64,000 nt of DNA from Comamonas thiooxydans (GCF_002157685.2 NZ_AP026738.1:4712001-4776000); one strand, 5' to 3'; shown: positions 20,309 through 29,864, counted from the stretch's first letter. Translations and numbers: made by a program. The notes: a model not told the origin generated them from the letters alone.

Positions 20309-20698
20309 TCAATGCGACCCTGCGCAAGCTGCACATTTGCCGTGCAATTCGATGGTCGAACTGCGCAGCGAGAAGGCGTTGTTCTTCGTCCAGCGGCCGA
20401 TGCAGCGACCCAAATCACGCTCAGAGAACTCGTCTACATGGCCACACTGATCGCAGATGGCGAAAGCCCTGAGGCCTTGTTGGCAGTCCACCGCGTGATT
20501 GCAGGGCACGTACGCATTCAAGGTCGCAAGACGGTGTACCAATCCATCGTTGGCCAAACGCTCCAGAGCTCGATAGACCTGCATGGGTGCACTGAAACCG
20601 TGCTCGCGCAATCGTTCAAGAAGCGCATATGCGCTGAGCGGCTCGCTGGCTTGCCGAAGGGCCGTAAGGACTCGTTGCTGGTTGGTGGTCAGTTGCAC
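20309..20698 (-). CDS. zur: Zur-type zinc uptake regulator (first copy)
   Basis: 129-residue Fur-family protein of the Zur branch: winged helix (APMQVYRALERLANDGLVHRL at 37-57), the CDQCG pair near 82-86 and CAAC at the C-terminus for structural zinc, and the HAVDC segment near 68-72. It is the first gene of the long zinc operon and has a palindromic box 56-68 bases upstream, so it probably represses itself and the operon. It shares many residues with the divergent copy at 20967-21410. Confidence 0.9.
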   Translation of the reverse strand: MQLTTNQQRVLTALRQASEPLSAYALLERLREHGFSAPMQVYRALERLANDGLVHRLATLNAYVPCNHAVDCQQGLRAFAICDQCGHVDEFSERDLGRCIGRWTKNNAFSLRSSTIELHGKCAACAGSH

Positions 20699-20753
20699 AG
20701 AACTCTCCGTGGATCGCGATATGCACAGGGATTAACATCGAAATTTATGTAAT

Positions 20754-20766
20754 GTTATAACATAAC
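20754..20766. promoter_or_regulatory. Candidate Zur box upstream of the zur-zigA operon
   Basis: GTTAT-aac-ATAAC is a perfect inverted repeat with a 3-base centre, in an AT-rich stretch otherwise rare here. It matches the GTTATA...TATAAC pattern of proteobacterial Zur operators. It lies 56 bases upstream of the first zur start. Confidence 0.75.
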
Positions 20767-20941
20767 TTAAACTAGAGTGAAAATTGCAATGGCACCAGGT
20801 TGGCTCGTCAATCCGCTCGATCAGGCCATGTGAATGGACTTTGGGATCGCCCCGTTCCCAGGAGCATTGGCGTCATTGAATGCCGCAGCCCGAGGCAAGG
20901 TTTGATATTTCCTCCGTGGGCTAGAAGCGCTAAACTGTTGG

Positions 20942-20958
20942 GCGTTACAACATAACGC
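20942..20958. promoter_or_regulatory. Candidate Zur box upstream of the divergent zur
   Basis: GCGTTAC-aac-ATAACGC has 7-base arms pairing at 6 positions and the same aac centre as the 20754-20766 site. It ends nine bases before the ATG at 20967, so a bound repressor would block both transcription and ribosome access. Confidence 0.7.
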
Positions 20959-20966
20959 TTGAAGCA

Positions 20967-21410
20967 ATGTCGCCCTCTGCCAAGCCGCACTCTCATGAGC
21001 TGACCAAGCACCAGTCACTCGTGCTCAACGCGCTTGCGCGTGAGGAGAATCCTGCGAGCGCATACACGCTACTCGACCATCTGCGAGCGGAGGGATTGCG
21101 CGCGCCGCAACAGGTGTACCGTGCGCTAGACAAGCTGATCGAGTACGGGCTTGTGCACCGCGTGGAAACGCTGAATTCTTTCGTCGCATGCGCTCACCCC
21201 CATGACCACCGGCATGGGCTGGTCGTCTTCGCCATTTGCGATCAGTGCGGGCAGGTGGAGGAGTTCTCAGACCAAGCCATCGAACGTCGTCTCAATGGCT
21301 GGTCGAAAGACCACGCTTTTCGCTTGAGCAAGGCCTCCGTCGAGATGCACGGTACCTGTGGCCGCTGCGACCATCCGCCCGCCGTGGAGTCGGCCCCGCA
21401 CGGCCTATAG
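20967..21410 (+). CDS. zur: Zur-type zinc uptake regulator (second copy)
   Basis: 147-residue Fur-family repressor closely related to the first copy: APQQVYRALDKLIEYGLVHRVET matches its DNA-recognition region (split across 44-66), with CDQCG near 92 and CGRC near 131 for structural zinc, and HPHDHRHG as the regulatory metal site. It is transcribed away from the operon copy and towards the TonB-receptor gene, which converges on it. Two Zur proteins may differ in zinc affinity; this is inference. Confidence 0.9.
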   Translation: MSPSAKPHSHELTKHQSLVLNALAREENPASAYTLLDHLRAEGLRAPQQVYRALDKLIEYGLVHRVETLNSFVACAHPHDHRHGLVVFAICDQCGQVEEFSDQAIERRLNGWSKDHAFRLSKASVEMHGTCGRCDHPPAVESAPHGL

Positions 21411-21439
21411 CCGCGCGGCCCGACCTTCTCAACAATTCG

Positions 21440-23722
21440 TCAGAAATCCACGCGCATGCTGATTGAGGCTGTGCGCCCCGGCGCCGTATAGGCGGCCAAC
21501 CGCGCATCGTTGCCCGTCAACCCGCTCACTGTGGACCAATCGTAGTATTGCCGGTTGAACAAGTTGTAGATCGCCAGGTTCAGTGTGGCCTGCTTGCCGA
21601 TGCGCCAGTAGGCTGTTATATCCATCGTGGCATAGCCGGCGGTCTTGAGTGGCACGGGGGCAGTCGGTCCGGTCTGCGCCAACGCCTCGTTGACACGCCG
21701 CTTTCCCGCCACGAAATTGCTCGTGAGTTGCCCGCCAAAGCGCCCGCCGCGCTCATCCCAGCGCAGCCCGGCAACCAGCCGCGCGGGCTGAATGCTGTTG
21801 AGCGGCTGGTCAGCGGTTTTATCGTTGCCCATCGACCACTGCATGGCGCCGATCAGGCGCCAGCGGTCAGCTGCGTTGAACCAGTGGCTGATCGGTATCT
21901 GCCCCTTGGCCTCGATGCCGTAGATCTCCACCTCTCCGAGGTTGCGCGACTGAAAGCGCCGTATCGCGCGTGGGCCGCCGCTTTGCCCTGGAGGGATGAA
22001 TGCGATCATCTGGGTATCGATGAAGTCGGTGTAGCGGTTGTAGAAGGCCGACAGCTCATACGAACCCATGTTCGACTCACCACGCAGGCCCAACTCCACA
22101 CCCCGGCTGCGCTCGGGCTTGAGGTTGGGGTTGGGGATGAAGTCGTGGATGAATGTCGCCACGGCGGTCTGCCCGGCACGGTTGAGTTGCTCCGGCGTGG
22201 GCATGCGAAAGCCCGTCACGAGGTTGGCATAGGCAACCTGGCGGGGCTGCCACTCGTAGCTCAACCCCAGGCGCGGCGTCCATGCGGTCTTGGATAGAGC
22301 CACCGGGGTGGTACCACCCACGTTGGCGTTAGCGAACAGAGCGTCGGGCTTGGGTGAGATCCGGTAGGTGTCGAAACGCAGACTCGGTGTCAGGCGTAGC
22401 CTGCCGTCGCCGAACGCCATCTCGTCCTGGACAAACAGGCCGAGGCTGCGCACGTCGGCCTCAGGCGCGGTGCGGCGCGGAAAGATCTCGCCATCGATGA
22501 CGCTCGTAGCACCGGTTCCCGCCACAGTGCGCTGCACGGCATTGTTGTAGAGGCTGACCGATTTGGATAGCACATCCATGCCCGTCACCCAACGGTGGGC
22601 CACGCTGCCCGTGTCGGCATGTCCGTCGAATTGCAGGCTACCAGACCACTGAGGCTCGCGGTAGGACATGGTGCTGTCACGCAGCAACGCCGGGGCGGCG
22701 CCCGGAGGTTTGCGTCCTTCGTGCGTGCGTTCTTCGCTGCGGCTGTGCTGGTAGTCGATCTGCGCCGAAAAATTGTCGAACCAGGCGCTGCTGGGTGCAT
22801 AGCGGTAAGCCAGGCCCAGCCGGTCGCGGCGACTGATGTCGTCCGCTTGGCTGCCGGTGATGCGTGTGCCACCTGCAATGGGGCCCATCAGCGACTGCTG
22901 GTCGGTGCGGATCGACTGCTCGTAATGCTCACCCGTGAACGTCAGCGACTGCGCAGAATCGATGTCGAGCACAGACTTGAACAGCAGATTGCGCATCTGC
23001 GTGTCTTGCGGGTTGGGATGTAAGTCACTGTCCGGGTGATTCTTGAGCTGGCGTCCGTCACGCTCCGTGAAGGACAGCAGGTTCTGCGTTGGGCCGGCCC
23101 TAAACGCCAGGTCGGCATGGCCCCAGCGGCCGTTGTCGCGGCCATCATAGCCCGTGGAGGCAGAGCCGGCAAAACCTCTGGAACTGTCCAGGAAGTCCTG
23201 CGGCGACAGCGTGCGGAACAACACCACGCCGGCCAATGCGTCGCTGCCGTACAGGCTGGAGGCCGGCCCCTTGAGTACCTCCACACGACTCAGTGACAGT
23301 GGATCCACGCGAAGTTGGCCGGAGTTGGCTCCCGCCGCTACATAGCCGCCCGGCAGGCGCACGCAATCGAGGAACATGCCCAGGCGTTGGGCACCAATGC
23401 CACGCACCTGGATCGCAGCTTCGCCTCCGCGTCCGCGCGCCTCACGGCTGACCGAGATACCAGGTTCATAGCGGAACATCTCGCTGAAGTCCGTCACTAG
23501 GTTTTCTTGTAGCTGTATCTCGTCGATCACCGACACCGTCGCTGGCGTAGTTAGTGCCGCCGTAGGCCGACGTGTGGCATTGATGACAACGGAAGGCAAT
23601 GTTGCTACTTCGCTAGCAATGGCCTGGGCCGGTGTGCTCGCCGGCGCCTCCTGCGCCCACACCGCGCCTGCGGCTGCCCATACCCCCCACATGGCTGCGT
23701 GCAGCCGCTTCAAACGAAACAT
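21440..23722 (-). CDS. TonB-dependent outer-membrane receptor, haem-receptor type
   Basis: 760-residue receptor: signal peptide (to about 23), plug domain (about 45-165) and a 22-strand barrel ending in Phe. Near 505-535 it carries FRMPTPEQ, then FIH and NPNLKPE, close to the FRAP...His...NPNL signature of HemR/HmuR haem-haemoglobin receptors. I chose the ATG at 23722 (MFRLKRL), which has GAGGATGG upstream; the longer frame runs through the divergent promoter. It is divergent from the CobN-like operon with a Zur box between them, so the ligand may be a zinc or tetrapyrrole complex rather than plain haem. Confidence 0.88.
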   Translation of the reverse strand: MFRLKRLHAAMWGVWAAAGAVWAQEAPASTPAQAIASEVATLPSVVINATRRPTAALTTPATVSVIDEIQLQENLVTDFSEMFRYEPGISVSREARGRGGEAAIQVRGIGAQRLGMFLDCVRLPGGYVAAGANSGQLRVDPLSLSRVEVLKGPASSLYGSDALAGVVLFRTLSPQDFLDSSRGFAGSASTGYDGRDNGRWGHADLAFRAGPTQNLLSFTERDGRQLKNHPDSDLHPNPQDTQMRNLLFKSVLDIDSAQSLTFTGEHYEQSIRTDQQSLMGPIAGGTRITGSQADDISRRDRLGLAYRYAPSSAWFDNFSAQIDYQHSRSEERTHEGRKPPGAAPALLRDSTMSYREPQWSGSLQFDGHADTGSVAHRWVTGMDVLSKSVSLYNNAVQRTVAGTGATSVIDGEIFPRRTAPEADVRSLGLFVQDEMAFGDGRLRLTPSLRFDTYRISPKPDALFANANVGGTTPVALSKTAWTPRLGLSYEWQPRQVAYANLVTGFRMPTPEQLNRAGQTAVATFIHDFIPNPNLKPERSRGVELGLRGESNMGSYELSAFYNRYTDFIDTQMIAFIPPGQSGGPRAIRRFQSRNLGEVEIYGIEAKGQIPISHWFNAADRWRLIGAMQWSMGNDKTADQPLNSIQPARLVAGLRWDERGGRFGGQLTSNFVAGKRRVNEALAQTGPTAPVPLKTAGYATMDITAYWRIGKQATLNLAIYNLFNRQYYDWSTVSGLTGNDARLAAYTAPGRTASISMRVDF

Positions 23723-23759
23723 GGAAATTCCATCCTCATAAAACAAAGTATTTATGAAT

Positions 23760-23772
23760 GTTATAACATCAC
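23760..23772. promoter_or_regulatory. Candidate Zur box between receptor and CobN-like genes
   Basis: GTTAT-aac-ATCAC keeps the left arm and centre of the 20754 site, with one mismatch in the right arm. It stands 38 bases from the receptor start (23722) and 30 bases before the CobN-like ATG (23802), so it could control both directions. Confidence 0.6.
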
Positions 23773-23801
23773 ACTTTGGTTTTGGAGATTGGCAGAGAAA
23801 A

Positions 23802-26800
23802 ATGGGATGGGCTCGTGGCTCAATCAAAACAGTCTGGAACTGGCGCAGCACACTGCTGGCTGCGGTGCTGTTCCTCGTGGCCGCTGCCGCGCTATGGATG
23901 GCCTGGAGCGCCTGGCTGGCGCCCACGCGGGTGGCGCTGGTGCATTACCCGGACTTCCAGGCGGCGCGCCTGCTCAAGGCCAGCCCCGGCGCCTTCACCC
24001 GCGCCGAGGTCCTGCCGCTGGAGCGGCTGAACCAGGCGCGGCGTTATGACCTCGTGTTGGTTTTTGGCCGCGGCCTGAAGCTCGACGATGCACAGGTACA
24101 GCAGCTGCGCGCCGCCACACAGTCAGGAACGCCCGTCTATGTGGACGGTGCCACCAACCCGCAACATGACATGCTCACCAGCCTGCAGGGCATCGATCTC
24201 GATGCCGTCTCGGCCTACCTGCGCGGCGGCGGTCCGGTGAACTATGCGCGCCTGCAGACCTACACCCGCCGCGTGCTGGACGGAAAGCGCTTGTTCGCGA
24301 ACCAGGTGGAGCCACCCCAACCGATGCCGCAGGATGTGTTTTTCCACTTGAGTGACGAAGCGGTCTTTGCGGACTTCGCGAGTTTCGAGCAGTACCTGCA
24401 AAAGCAGGCAGGCTGGAAGCCAGGTCGCCCGCGCCTGGCGTTGCTGACTAGCGTGCCTGGGCCCTTCAACGCCAACCGAGACCATGTGGACGCTGCCATC
24501 CGAGTCTTTGAAGCGCGTGGCTTTGAAGTCGTGCCCATCTCCGCCGTGCGCCAGCGTCTGGCCTTGTTGCGGCAGGCCGATCCGGCCGCCGTGGTGTATA
24601 TGCCCCATGGGAGACTGACTGTGGGGCAAGCCGATGAGGCACGGCAGTGGCTCACTGAGCGCAATATCCCGCTGTTCGCGCCAGTGAGCGTTTTCACCGA
24701 GGAGAGCGAATGGCTGGCCGATCAGCGCAGTTTCGATGGCGGCCTTCTGACGATGTCCGTCACTCTGCCCGAGATCGACGGCGCGACTACGCCGCTGGCG
24801 ATCGCCGCGCAGTTCCGCGACCAGGACGGCTTGCGCGTGTTCCGCGCGCTGCCGCAGCGGCTGGAACGCTTTGCCGATCTGGTGCAGCGCACCGTGGCGC
24901 TCAAGGTCAAGGCCAATGCCGACAAGAAGCTGGCCATCTACTACTACAAAGGCCCCGGCCAAAGCGCGATGACCGCAGGCGACCTGGAGGTCGCGCCCTC
25001 ACTCTACGCTTTGCTCAAGCGCCTGCGGGCCGATGGCTACCGCGTGGATGGACTGCCTGCCACCGAGGCTGATTTTGCTCGTCTGCTGCAACGGCGCGGC
25101 CCCAACATCGGACCCTATGCTAAGGGCGATCTCGCCAAATTCCTGGGCGAGGCCGATCCGGCCTGGGTGCAGACTGGGCAACTGAAGAACTGGTGCGGCC
25201 GGCAGATCGCGCAGCTGTTGTGTGATCAGGTGGCCCGGCAGTTCGGCCCCGCGCCCGGCGCCTACCTGAGCGATAGAGCCGGCGATGAGGGCCGCGTCGC
25301 TGTGGCGCGCGTGTCGCTGGGCAACGTGGTGCTGCTGCCGCAGCCGCTGTCCGGCGTGGGTGACGACACTTTCAAGATCGTGCACGGCACTCAGCTCGCA
25401 CCGCCTTGGCCCTATGTGGCCTCGTACCTGTGGACGCGCGAGGTCTTTGGTGCGGACGCGGTGATGCACTTCGGCACCCACGGCAGCTTGGAGTTCACGC
25501 CCAGCAAGCAAGTCGCGCTGTCCGACAACGACTGGCCCGACGCCTTGATAGGCCAGGTGCCGCATCTGTACCTGTACACCATGGGCAACGTCGGCGAGGC
25601 CATGATCGCCAAGCGCCGCAGCTACGCTACCATCGTCTCGCACCTGACACCGCCGCTGCGCGAAGGCGGCGCACAGTCCGGCTACAAGCAGCTCGCAGAC
25701 CGCCTGCAAACTTGGGGTGCCACTGGCAGCCCCGCGCTCAAGCACCAGTACGCGCAGGACATTCAGCGCCAGGCCGTGACACTGGGCCTGCACCGCGACC
25801 TGTCGTTCGCTGCAGAGCAGCCCTGGAGCGATGCCCAGCTGGAGCAGTTGGCCGACCACATGGAAACTGTGGAGGATGCGCGCATCACCGCCGGTCTGTA
25901 CACACTGGGCAACCCGTATGCGCCGCCCGCGCTGGACGCCACCGCGCGGTTGATGGGCCTGGATGCGGTGGTACAGGCATTGGCCGAATTGGATGTAGCG
26001 CGCGGCACCGTACGGCGTGAGCAACTCGACCATTCAGCGTGGCTGGCGCGCACCTACCGGCCCCACGCTGAGACCTTGGTTGCGCGCGCCGAGCGCGGCG
26101 AAGCAGCTACATCCCTGATGGCCCAGGTGGTGCAGCCCGGCGAGTTGCAACGCGCCCTGGACTGGGAAAAAGCGCAGCGCCGCCCTGGTGACGACGAACT
26201 GGTGCGAGGCTTGATCGCCATGGGTGATTCACGCGCCCGTCGCGCGCCTGCCTCCGAAACAGTGGCCGACGATGGCGCACTGCGCCAGCACCTGGCGCGT
26301 GCGCTGGCAGATCCGAAGAAGCGTGAGTTCCTGGAAGGGTTGCGTTCCGACCAGAAACTCAAGCAGGCGCTGCGTTCGCTGGACCCAGAATCTCTGCAGA
26401 GCGCGCGCACTGTCGCCAAGGCCATTCCCGCTATGGCCCAGGCGCTCGAGATCGCCGCCGACTCCGATGTGAAGCCCTTGCTGTCCGCCATGCAGAACGA
26501 GCCTATGCGCCGCAAGATATTGGGCTGGCTGGTCGACCCGGAGCTTCAGGCGCGCACCGAGGCCGAGGCCGGCCGTGCCACGGAGGTCCTGCAAGCTCAG
26601 GCGCGCGAACACCAGGGCGCGCTGGAAACGGCCGAGGTAACACCCGACGCGCAGGCGGCGCAGCAGCGCATCCAGGGTCTGGATGCGCCTGCACAAGACC
26701 GGCTGCTCGCCGAGCTGCGTTTTTGGCAGCAGGCACCGGCACTGCAGGACTCCTGGCAGGCACGCCGACAGGACGCGGCGGTCGGCATCGCCCATCTCAC

Positions 26801-28586
26801 ACAAGCACTGGAGCGCAGCGCCACCCGACGCGCCGAGGACGAATGGCGCTTCGCCCAGGCCGTGCTTACGTTGCGCGAGCGCCTGCAGGCCATTCCTCAC
26901 TATCGCGGCCAGTTGGCTGAAAGTCCGGCACGCGAGTTGACCGCGCTCACCAATGCACTGGCCGGCGGCTTCACGCCGCCCTCGTCGGGCGGCGACCCGC
27001 TCGTCAACCCGGCAGCGCTGCCCACCGGACGCAACCTGTTCGCCATCGACGCCGAAAAAACCCCGTCCGAACAGGCTTGGACCGTGGGACGGCAATTGGC
27101 TGACCAGATGCTGACCCAGCACCGCGCAGCCCACGAAGGCCAGTGGCCGAGCAAGGTGGCCTTCACGCTATGGGCTGGCGACTTTATCCACACCGAGGGC
27201 ACCAGCGTCGCGCAGATCCTCTACCTGCTGGGCGTGGCGCCGGTGCGCGACCCGTTCGGGCGCGTGTCGGGCCTGCGCCTGATTCCGCGGGAGGAGTTGG
27301 GCCGCCCGCGCATTGACGTGGTGGTGCAGACCTCGGGCCAATTGCGCGACTTGGCAGCCTCGCGTCTGTATCTGATCAACAAGGCCGTGACGATGGCCGC
27401 CCAAGCGCGCGAGCAAGACAATGCCGTCGCCCAGGGCGTACAGGCCGTGGAACGTGCGCTCAAAGAGCGCGGTGCTTCCCCCGCCGATGCGCGCCGCTTT
27501 GCCGCCGTGCGCGTGTTTGGCGGCGTCAATGGCAACTACGGCAGCGGCATCATGGGCATGGTCGAGGCCGGCGACCGCTGGAAGGACCGATCCGAAGTCG
27601 CCCACACCTATCTGGCCAACATGGGTGCAGCTTTCGGCGAGGGCGACCTGTGGGGCGCTTTCCAGAGCGGCGCGTTCGAGGCCGCCCTGGCCGGCACGCA
27701 GGTGGTGGTGCAGCCGCTCGAATCCAACACCTGGGGGCCGATATCACTCGACCATGTCTATGAATTCATGGGCGGGCTGAACCTGGCGGTGCGCGAGGTC
27801 ACCGGGCAGGAGCCGGCCGCGTACTTCAGCGACTACCGTAACCCTTCGCGGCCCACCGTGCGCGAGGCCAAGACAGCCATTGCCGTGGAAGCGCGTGCCA
27901 CGATGCTGAATCCAGCCTATATCGAGGCCATGGCCCAGGGCGGTGCTTCGTCCGCCGAGGTGTTCGCCGAGACGTTCCGCAATCTCTATGGCTGGAATGT
28001 GATGAAGCCCGATGCCATCCCGACCGAGATGTGGGATGCGCTGCACGACACCTATGTCCGTGATACGCACGGTATGGGCACACGCCAGTTCTTCGAGCGC
28101 GCCAATCCTTATGCGCTGCAGGAGATGACGGCGGTGATGTTGGAGACCGCGCGCAAAGGCTACTGGCGGCCCGGTGACGCACGCCTACGCGAGGTGGCCG
28201 GCCTGCATGCCGACCTGGTCGCTCGCTTTGGCGCCAGCGGCACGGGCTTCGTCAACGACAACCGGGCGCTGCGCGGCTTCATCGCTGAGCAGGTGGCCCC
28301 CGAAGCTCGCCAAGCCTATGACGATGCGCTGCAGAACGCCAACGAGGGCGCGGCTATCACTGCTGACAAAGCCACAGTGCTGCGCAAGGCTGATGACCGG
28401 CCGGCGGCCCAGCACGCGGGAGACCAAGCCGCCGAGCAAGGTCGCGCAGCCGGTGAGGCCACGCAGGAACAGTCCATCGCATTGCGTCCTGGGGCCACCG
28501 CCATCGCCGTGCTGGCAGGCGCGCTACTGGTGCTGGGGGCGCTGGTGTGGCGGCTACGCCGCCGCCATTCTGGAGTCAGGGCATGA
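23802..28586 (+). CDS. Membrane-anchored CobN/HmuS-like chelatase
   Basis: 1594-residue protein with the CobN/BchH chelatase fold. Core motifs include GTHGSLEFTPSKQ near 560, GNVGEAM, and the C-terminal half from PLVNPAALPTGRNLF near 1065. Unlike cytoplasmic CobN it has one N-terminal transmembrane segment (about 15-37) and one at the C-terminus (ATAIAVLAGALLVLGALVW) followed by RLRRR, which places the body in the periplasm. A helical segment of about 250 residues (805-1055) precedes the second half. I chose ATG 23802 because the earlier ATG at 23754 overlaps the Zur box. Its stop overlaps the next gene. HmuS of Bacteroidetes, a CobN homologue acting on haem, is the closest known parallel. 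Confidence 0.85.
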   Translation: MGWARGSIKTVWNWRSTLLAAVLFLVAAAALWMAWSAWLAPTRVALVHYPDFQAARLLKASPGAFTRAEVLPLERLNQARRYDLVLVFGRGLKLDDAQVQQLRAATQSGTPVYVDGATNPQHDMLTSLQGIDLDAVSAYLRGGGPVNYARLQTYTRRVLDGKRLFANQVEPPQPMPQDVFFHLSDEAVFADFASFEQYLQKQAGWKPGRPRLALLTSVPGPFNANRDHVDAAIRVFEARGFEVVPISAVRQRLALLRQADPAAVVYMPHGRLTVGQADEARQWLTERNIPLFAPVSVFTEESEWLADQRSFDGGLLTMSVTLPEIDGATTPLAIAAQFRDQDGLRVFRALPQRLERFADLVQRTVALKVKANADKKLAIYYYKGPGQSAMTAGDLEVAPSLYALLKRLRADGYRVDGLPATEADFARLLQRRGPNIGPYAKGDLAKFLGEADPAWVQTGQLKNWCGRQIAQLLCDQVARQFGPAPGAYLSDRAGDEGRVAVARVSLGNVVLLPQPLSGVGDDTFKIVHGTQLAPPWPYVASYLWTREVFGADAVMHFGTHGSLEFTPSKQVALSDNDWPDALIGQVPHLYLYTMGNVGEAMIAKRRSYATIVSHLTPPLREGGAQSGYKQLADRLQTWGATGSPALKHQYAQDIQRQAVTLGLHRDLSFAAEQPWSDAQLEQLADHMETVEDARITAGLYTLGNPYAPPALDATARLMGLDAVVQALAELDVARGTVRREQLDHSAWLARTYRPHAETLVARAERGEAATSLMAQVVQPGELQRALDWEKAQRRPGDDELVRGLIAMGDSRARRAPASETVADDGALRQHLARALADPKKREFLEGLRSDQKLKQALRSLDPESLQSARTVAKAIPAMAQALEIAADSDVKPLLSAMQNEPMRRKILGWLVDPELQARTEAEAGRATEVLQAQAREHQGALETAEVTPDAQAAQQRIQGLDAPAQDRLLAELRFWQQAPALQDSWQARRQDAAVGIAHLTQALERSATRRAEDEWRFAQAVLTLRERLQAIPHYRGQLAESPARELTALTNALAGGFTPPSSGGDPLVNPAALPTGRNLFAIDAEKTPSEQAWTVGRQLADQMLTQHRAAHEGQWPSKVAFTLWAGDFIHTEGTSVAQILYLLGVAPVRDPFGRVSGLRLIPREELGRPRIDVVVQTSGQLRDLAASRLYLINKAVTMAAQAREQDNAVAQGVQAVERALKERGASPADARRFAAVRVFGGVNGNYGSGIMGMVEAGDRWKDRSEVAHTYLANMGAAFGEGDLWGAFQSGAFEAALAGTQVVVQPLESNTWGPISLDHVYEFMGGLNLAVREVTGQEPAAYFSDYRNPSRPTVREAKTAIAVEARATMLNPAYIEAMAQGGASSAEVFAETFRNLYGWNVMKPDAIPTEMWDALHDTYVRDTHGMGTRQFFERANPYALQEMTAVMLETARKGYWRPGDARLREVAGLHADLVARFGASGTGFVNDNRALRGFIAEQVAPEARQAYDDALQNANEGAAITADKATVLRKADDRPAAQHAGDQAAEQGRAAGEATQEQSIALRPGATAIAVLAGALLVLGALVWRLRRRHSGVRA

Positions 28587-29239
28587 GCCTGGACGGCAGC
28601 ATCCTGCTCCTGCTAGCCGCCTGCTGCATGGTCCTCGCGGCCCTGCAGGCCAGCGAATGGCCCCGGCCGCTGCAAGCGGTGATGGTTCTGGCGCTGGCTG
28701 GCGCGCTGGCCGCATCGGGCGAACTGGCTAGCCGCACTAGCACCGCCGAGATTCTGCGCTGGATCGCGTCGCCCCAACGGCGGCAGGACTTGGCGGCACT
28801 GCTATTGACGGAGGCGCTGCTCTTCGGTAGTCAGGCCGTGCGTGCAGCGCAGGGACAGGCCACACGCTGGTGGCGCTGGCTGGGCTGGCTGCCGCCGCCC
28901 TCTGCGCTGCTGTCGCTGTTCTTTGCCCAAGTGGCCGTGATGCTACTGGTCGATGGCTGGGACTACGGCACGCTGGCCTGGCTTTGCTCGCTGGTCTTTG
29001 CCCTGCTGCTGGCCGCCGCCACGGCGCTGCTGCGCTGGGCCTTGCCCGATGCCGCCACACGCGGCGCGCTACGCGTGGGCCTGCATGGTGCACAGGCCGT
29101 TGCCGGGTTGTGGCTGGCACGGCCCACCTTCCAGATCGCCATCGACCCCGTACCGCTGTGGGGTGACCGCTTGGCCATCTTGACCGCTGTAGTCACCGCG
29201 CTGGCCGCTCTGGGCTGGTTGCTGCAGCGGCGACGTTGA
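28583..29239 (+). CDS. Polytopic membrane protein, HmuT-like position
   Basis: 218-residue integral membrane protein with about six hydrophobic segments, rich in Leu, Ala and Trp, ending in LLQRRR. I recognise no enzyme motif. The ATG overlaps the stop of the CobN-like gene (ATGA) and the ExbB-like gene follows after 19 bases, so it belongs to the same complex or pathway. Its place matches the membrane protein between hmuS and hmuU in Bacteroidetes operons. Confidence 0.75.
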   Translation: MSLDGSILLLLAACCMVLAALQASEWPRPLQAVMVLALAGALAASGELASRTSTAEILRWIASPQRRQDLAALLLTEALLFGSQAVRAAQGQATRWWRWLGWLPPPSALLSLFFAQVAVMLLVDGWDYGTLAWLCSLVFALLLAAATALLRWALPDAATRGALRVGLHGAQAVAGLWLARPTFQIAIDPVPLWGDRLAILTAVVTALAALGWLLQRRR

Positions 29240-29258
29240 ATCAATCAAAGAAAAACAC

Positions 29259-29864
29259 ATGGAATCGCTCATACAAACCCTCTCCTGGATCTCAACCGCG
29301 CTGCAGGTGCCGGTGGTGGTCGCCATCCTCTACCTGCTCGTTCGCGGCCTGCTGGCGCTGGGCGGCTTCTACGGCCGCTGGAGCGACCGGCTACGCCGGC
29401 GGCGAAACACCGGTGCATTGGCCACGGTGCCGACGGGTGAACTGCTCGACACGCTGGAGCACGCAACCCCGCGCAAGGCCGACGCGCTACACCAGGCATT
29501 GGCCGCTCTGCGTCAAGCCCCCACCGACCCTGTGTGGCATGAGCGTGTGGTGACGGAATTCGAACTCGCTATCGATCGTCAACTGGCACTGCTTCGCACC
29601 ATGACGCGCATCGGCCCACTGCTGGGACTGATGGGAACTCTGATCCCGCTGGGACCCGCCTTGGTGGCGCTGGCCGCTGGCGACATCGCAGTGCTGGCGC
29701 GCAAGATGGAGGTCGCCTTTGCCACCACCGTGGTCGGTCTCGTGATCGGCGCCATCGGTTTCCTGCTGTATCAAGCCGCGCAGCGTTGGGCGATGGATGA
29801 TTTATCGCTGCTGGAATTCGTTAGCGCACGCCTGCAGGGCACTGAATGGGAGAAAGCGAAATGA
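29259..29864 (+). CDS. MotA/TolQ/ExbB proton channel family protein
   Basis: 201-residue inner-membrane channel subunit. An N-terminal helix (about 10-31), a cytoplasmic loop, then two helices containing MTRIGPLLGLMGTLIPLG (near 108-125) and ATTVVGLVIGAIGFLLY (near 151-168) give the ExbB/TolQ pattern, including the conserved GLMGT. It would form a proton-driven motor with a single-pass partner, here most likely the DUF2149 protein whose ATG overlaps its stop. Confidence 0.9.
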   Translation: MESLIQTLSWISTALQVPVVVAILYLLVRGLLALGGFYGRWSDRLRRRRNTGALATVPTGELLDTLEHATPRKADALHQALAALRQAPTDPVWHERVVTEFELAIDRQLALLRTMTRIGPLLGLMGTLIPLGPALVALAAGDIAVLARKMEVAFATTVVGLVIGAIGFLLYQAAQRWAMDDLSLLEFVSARLQGTEWEKAK

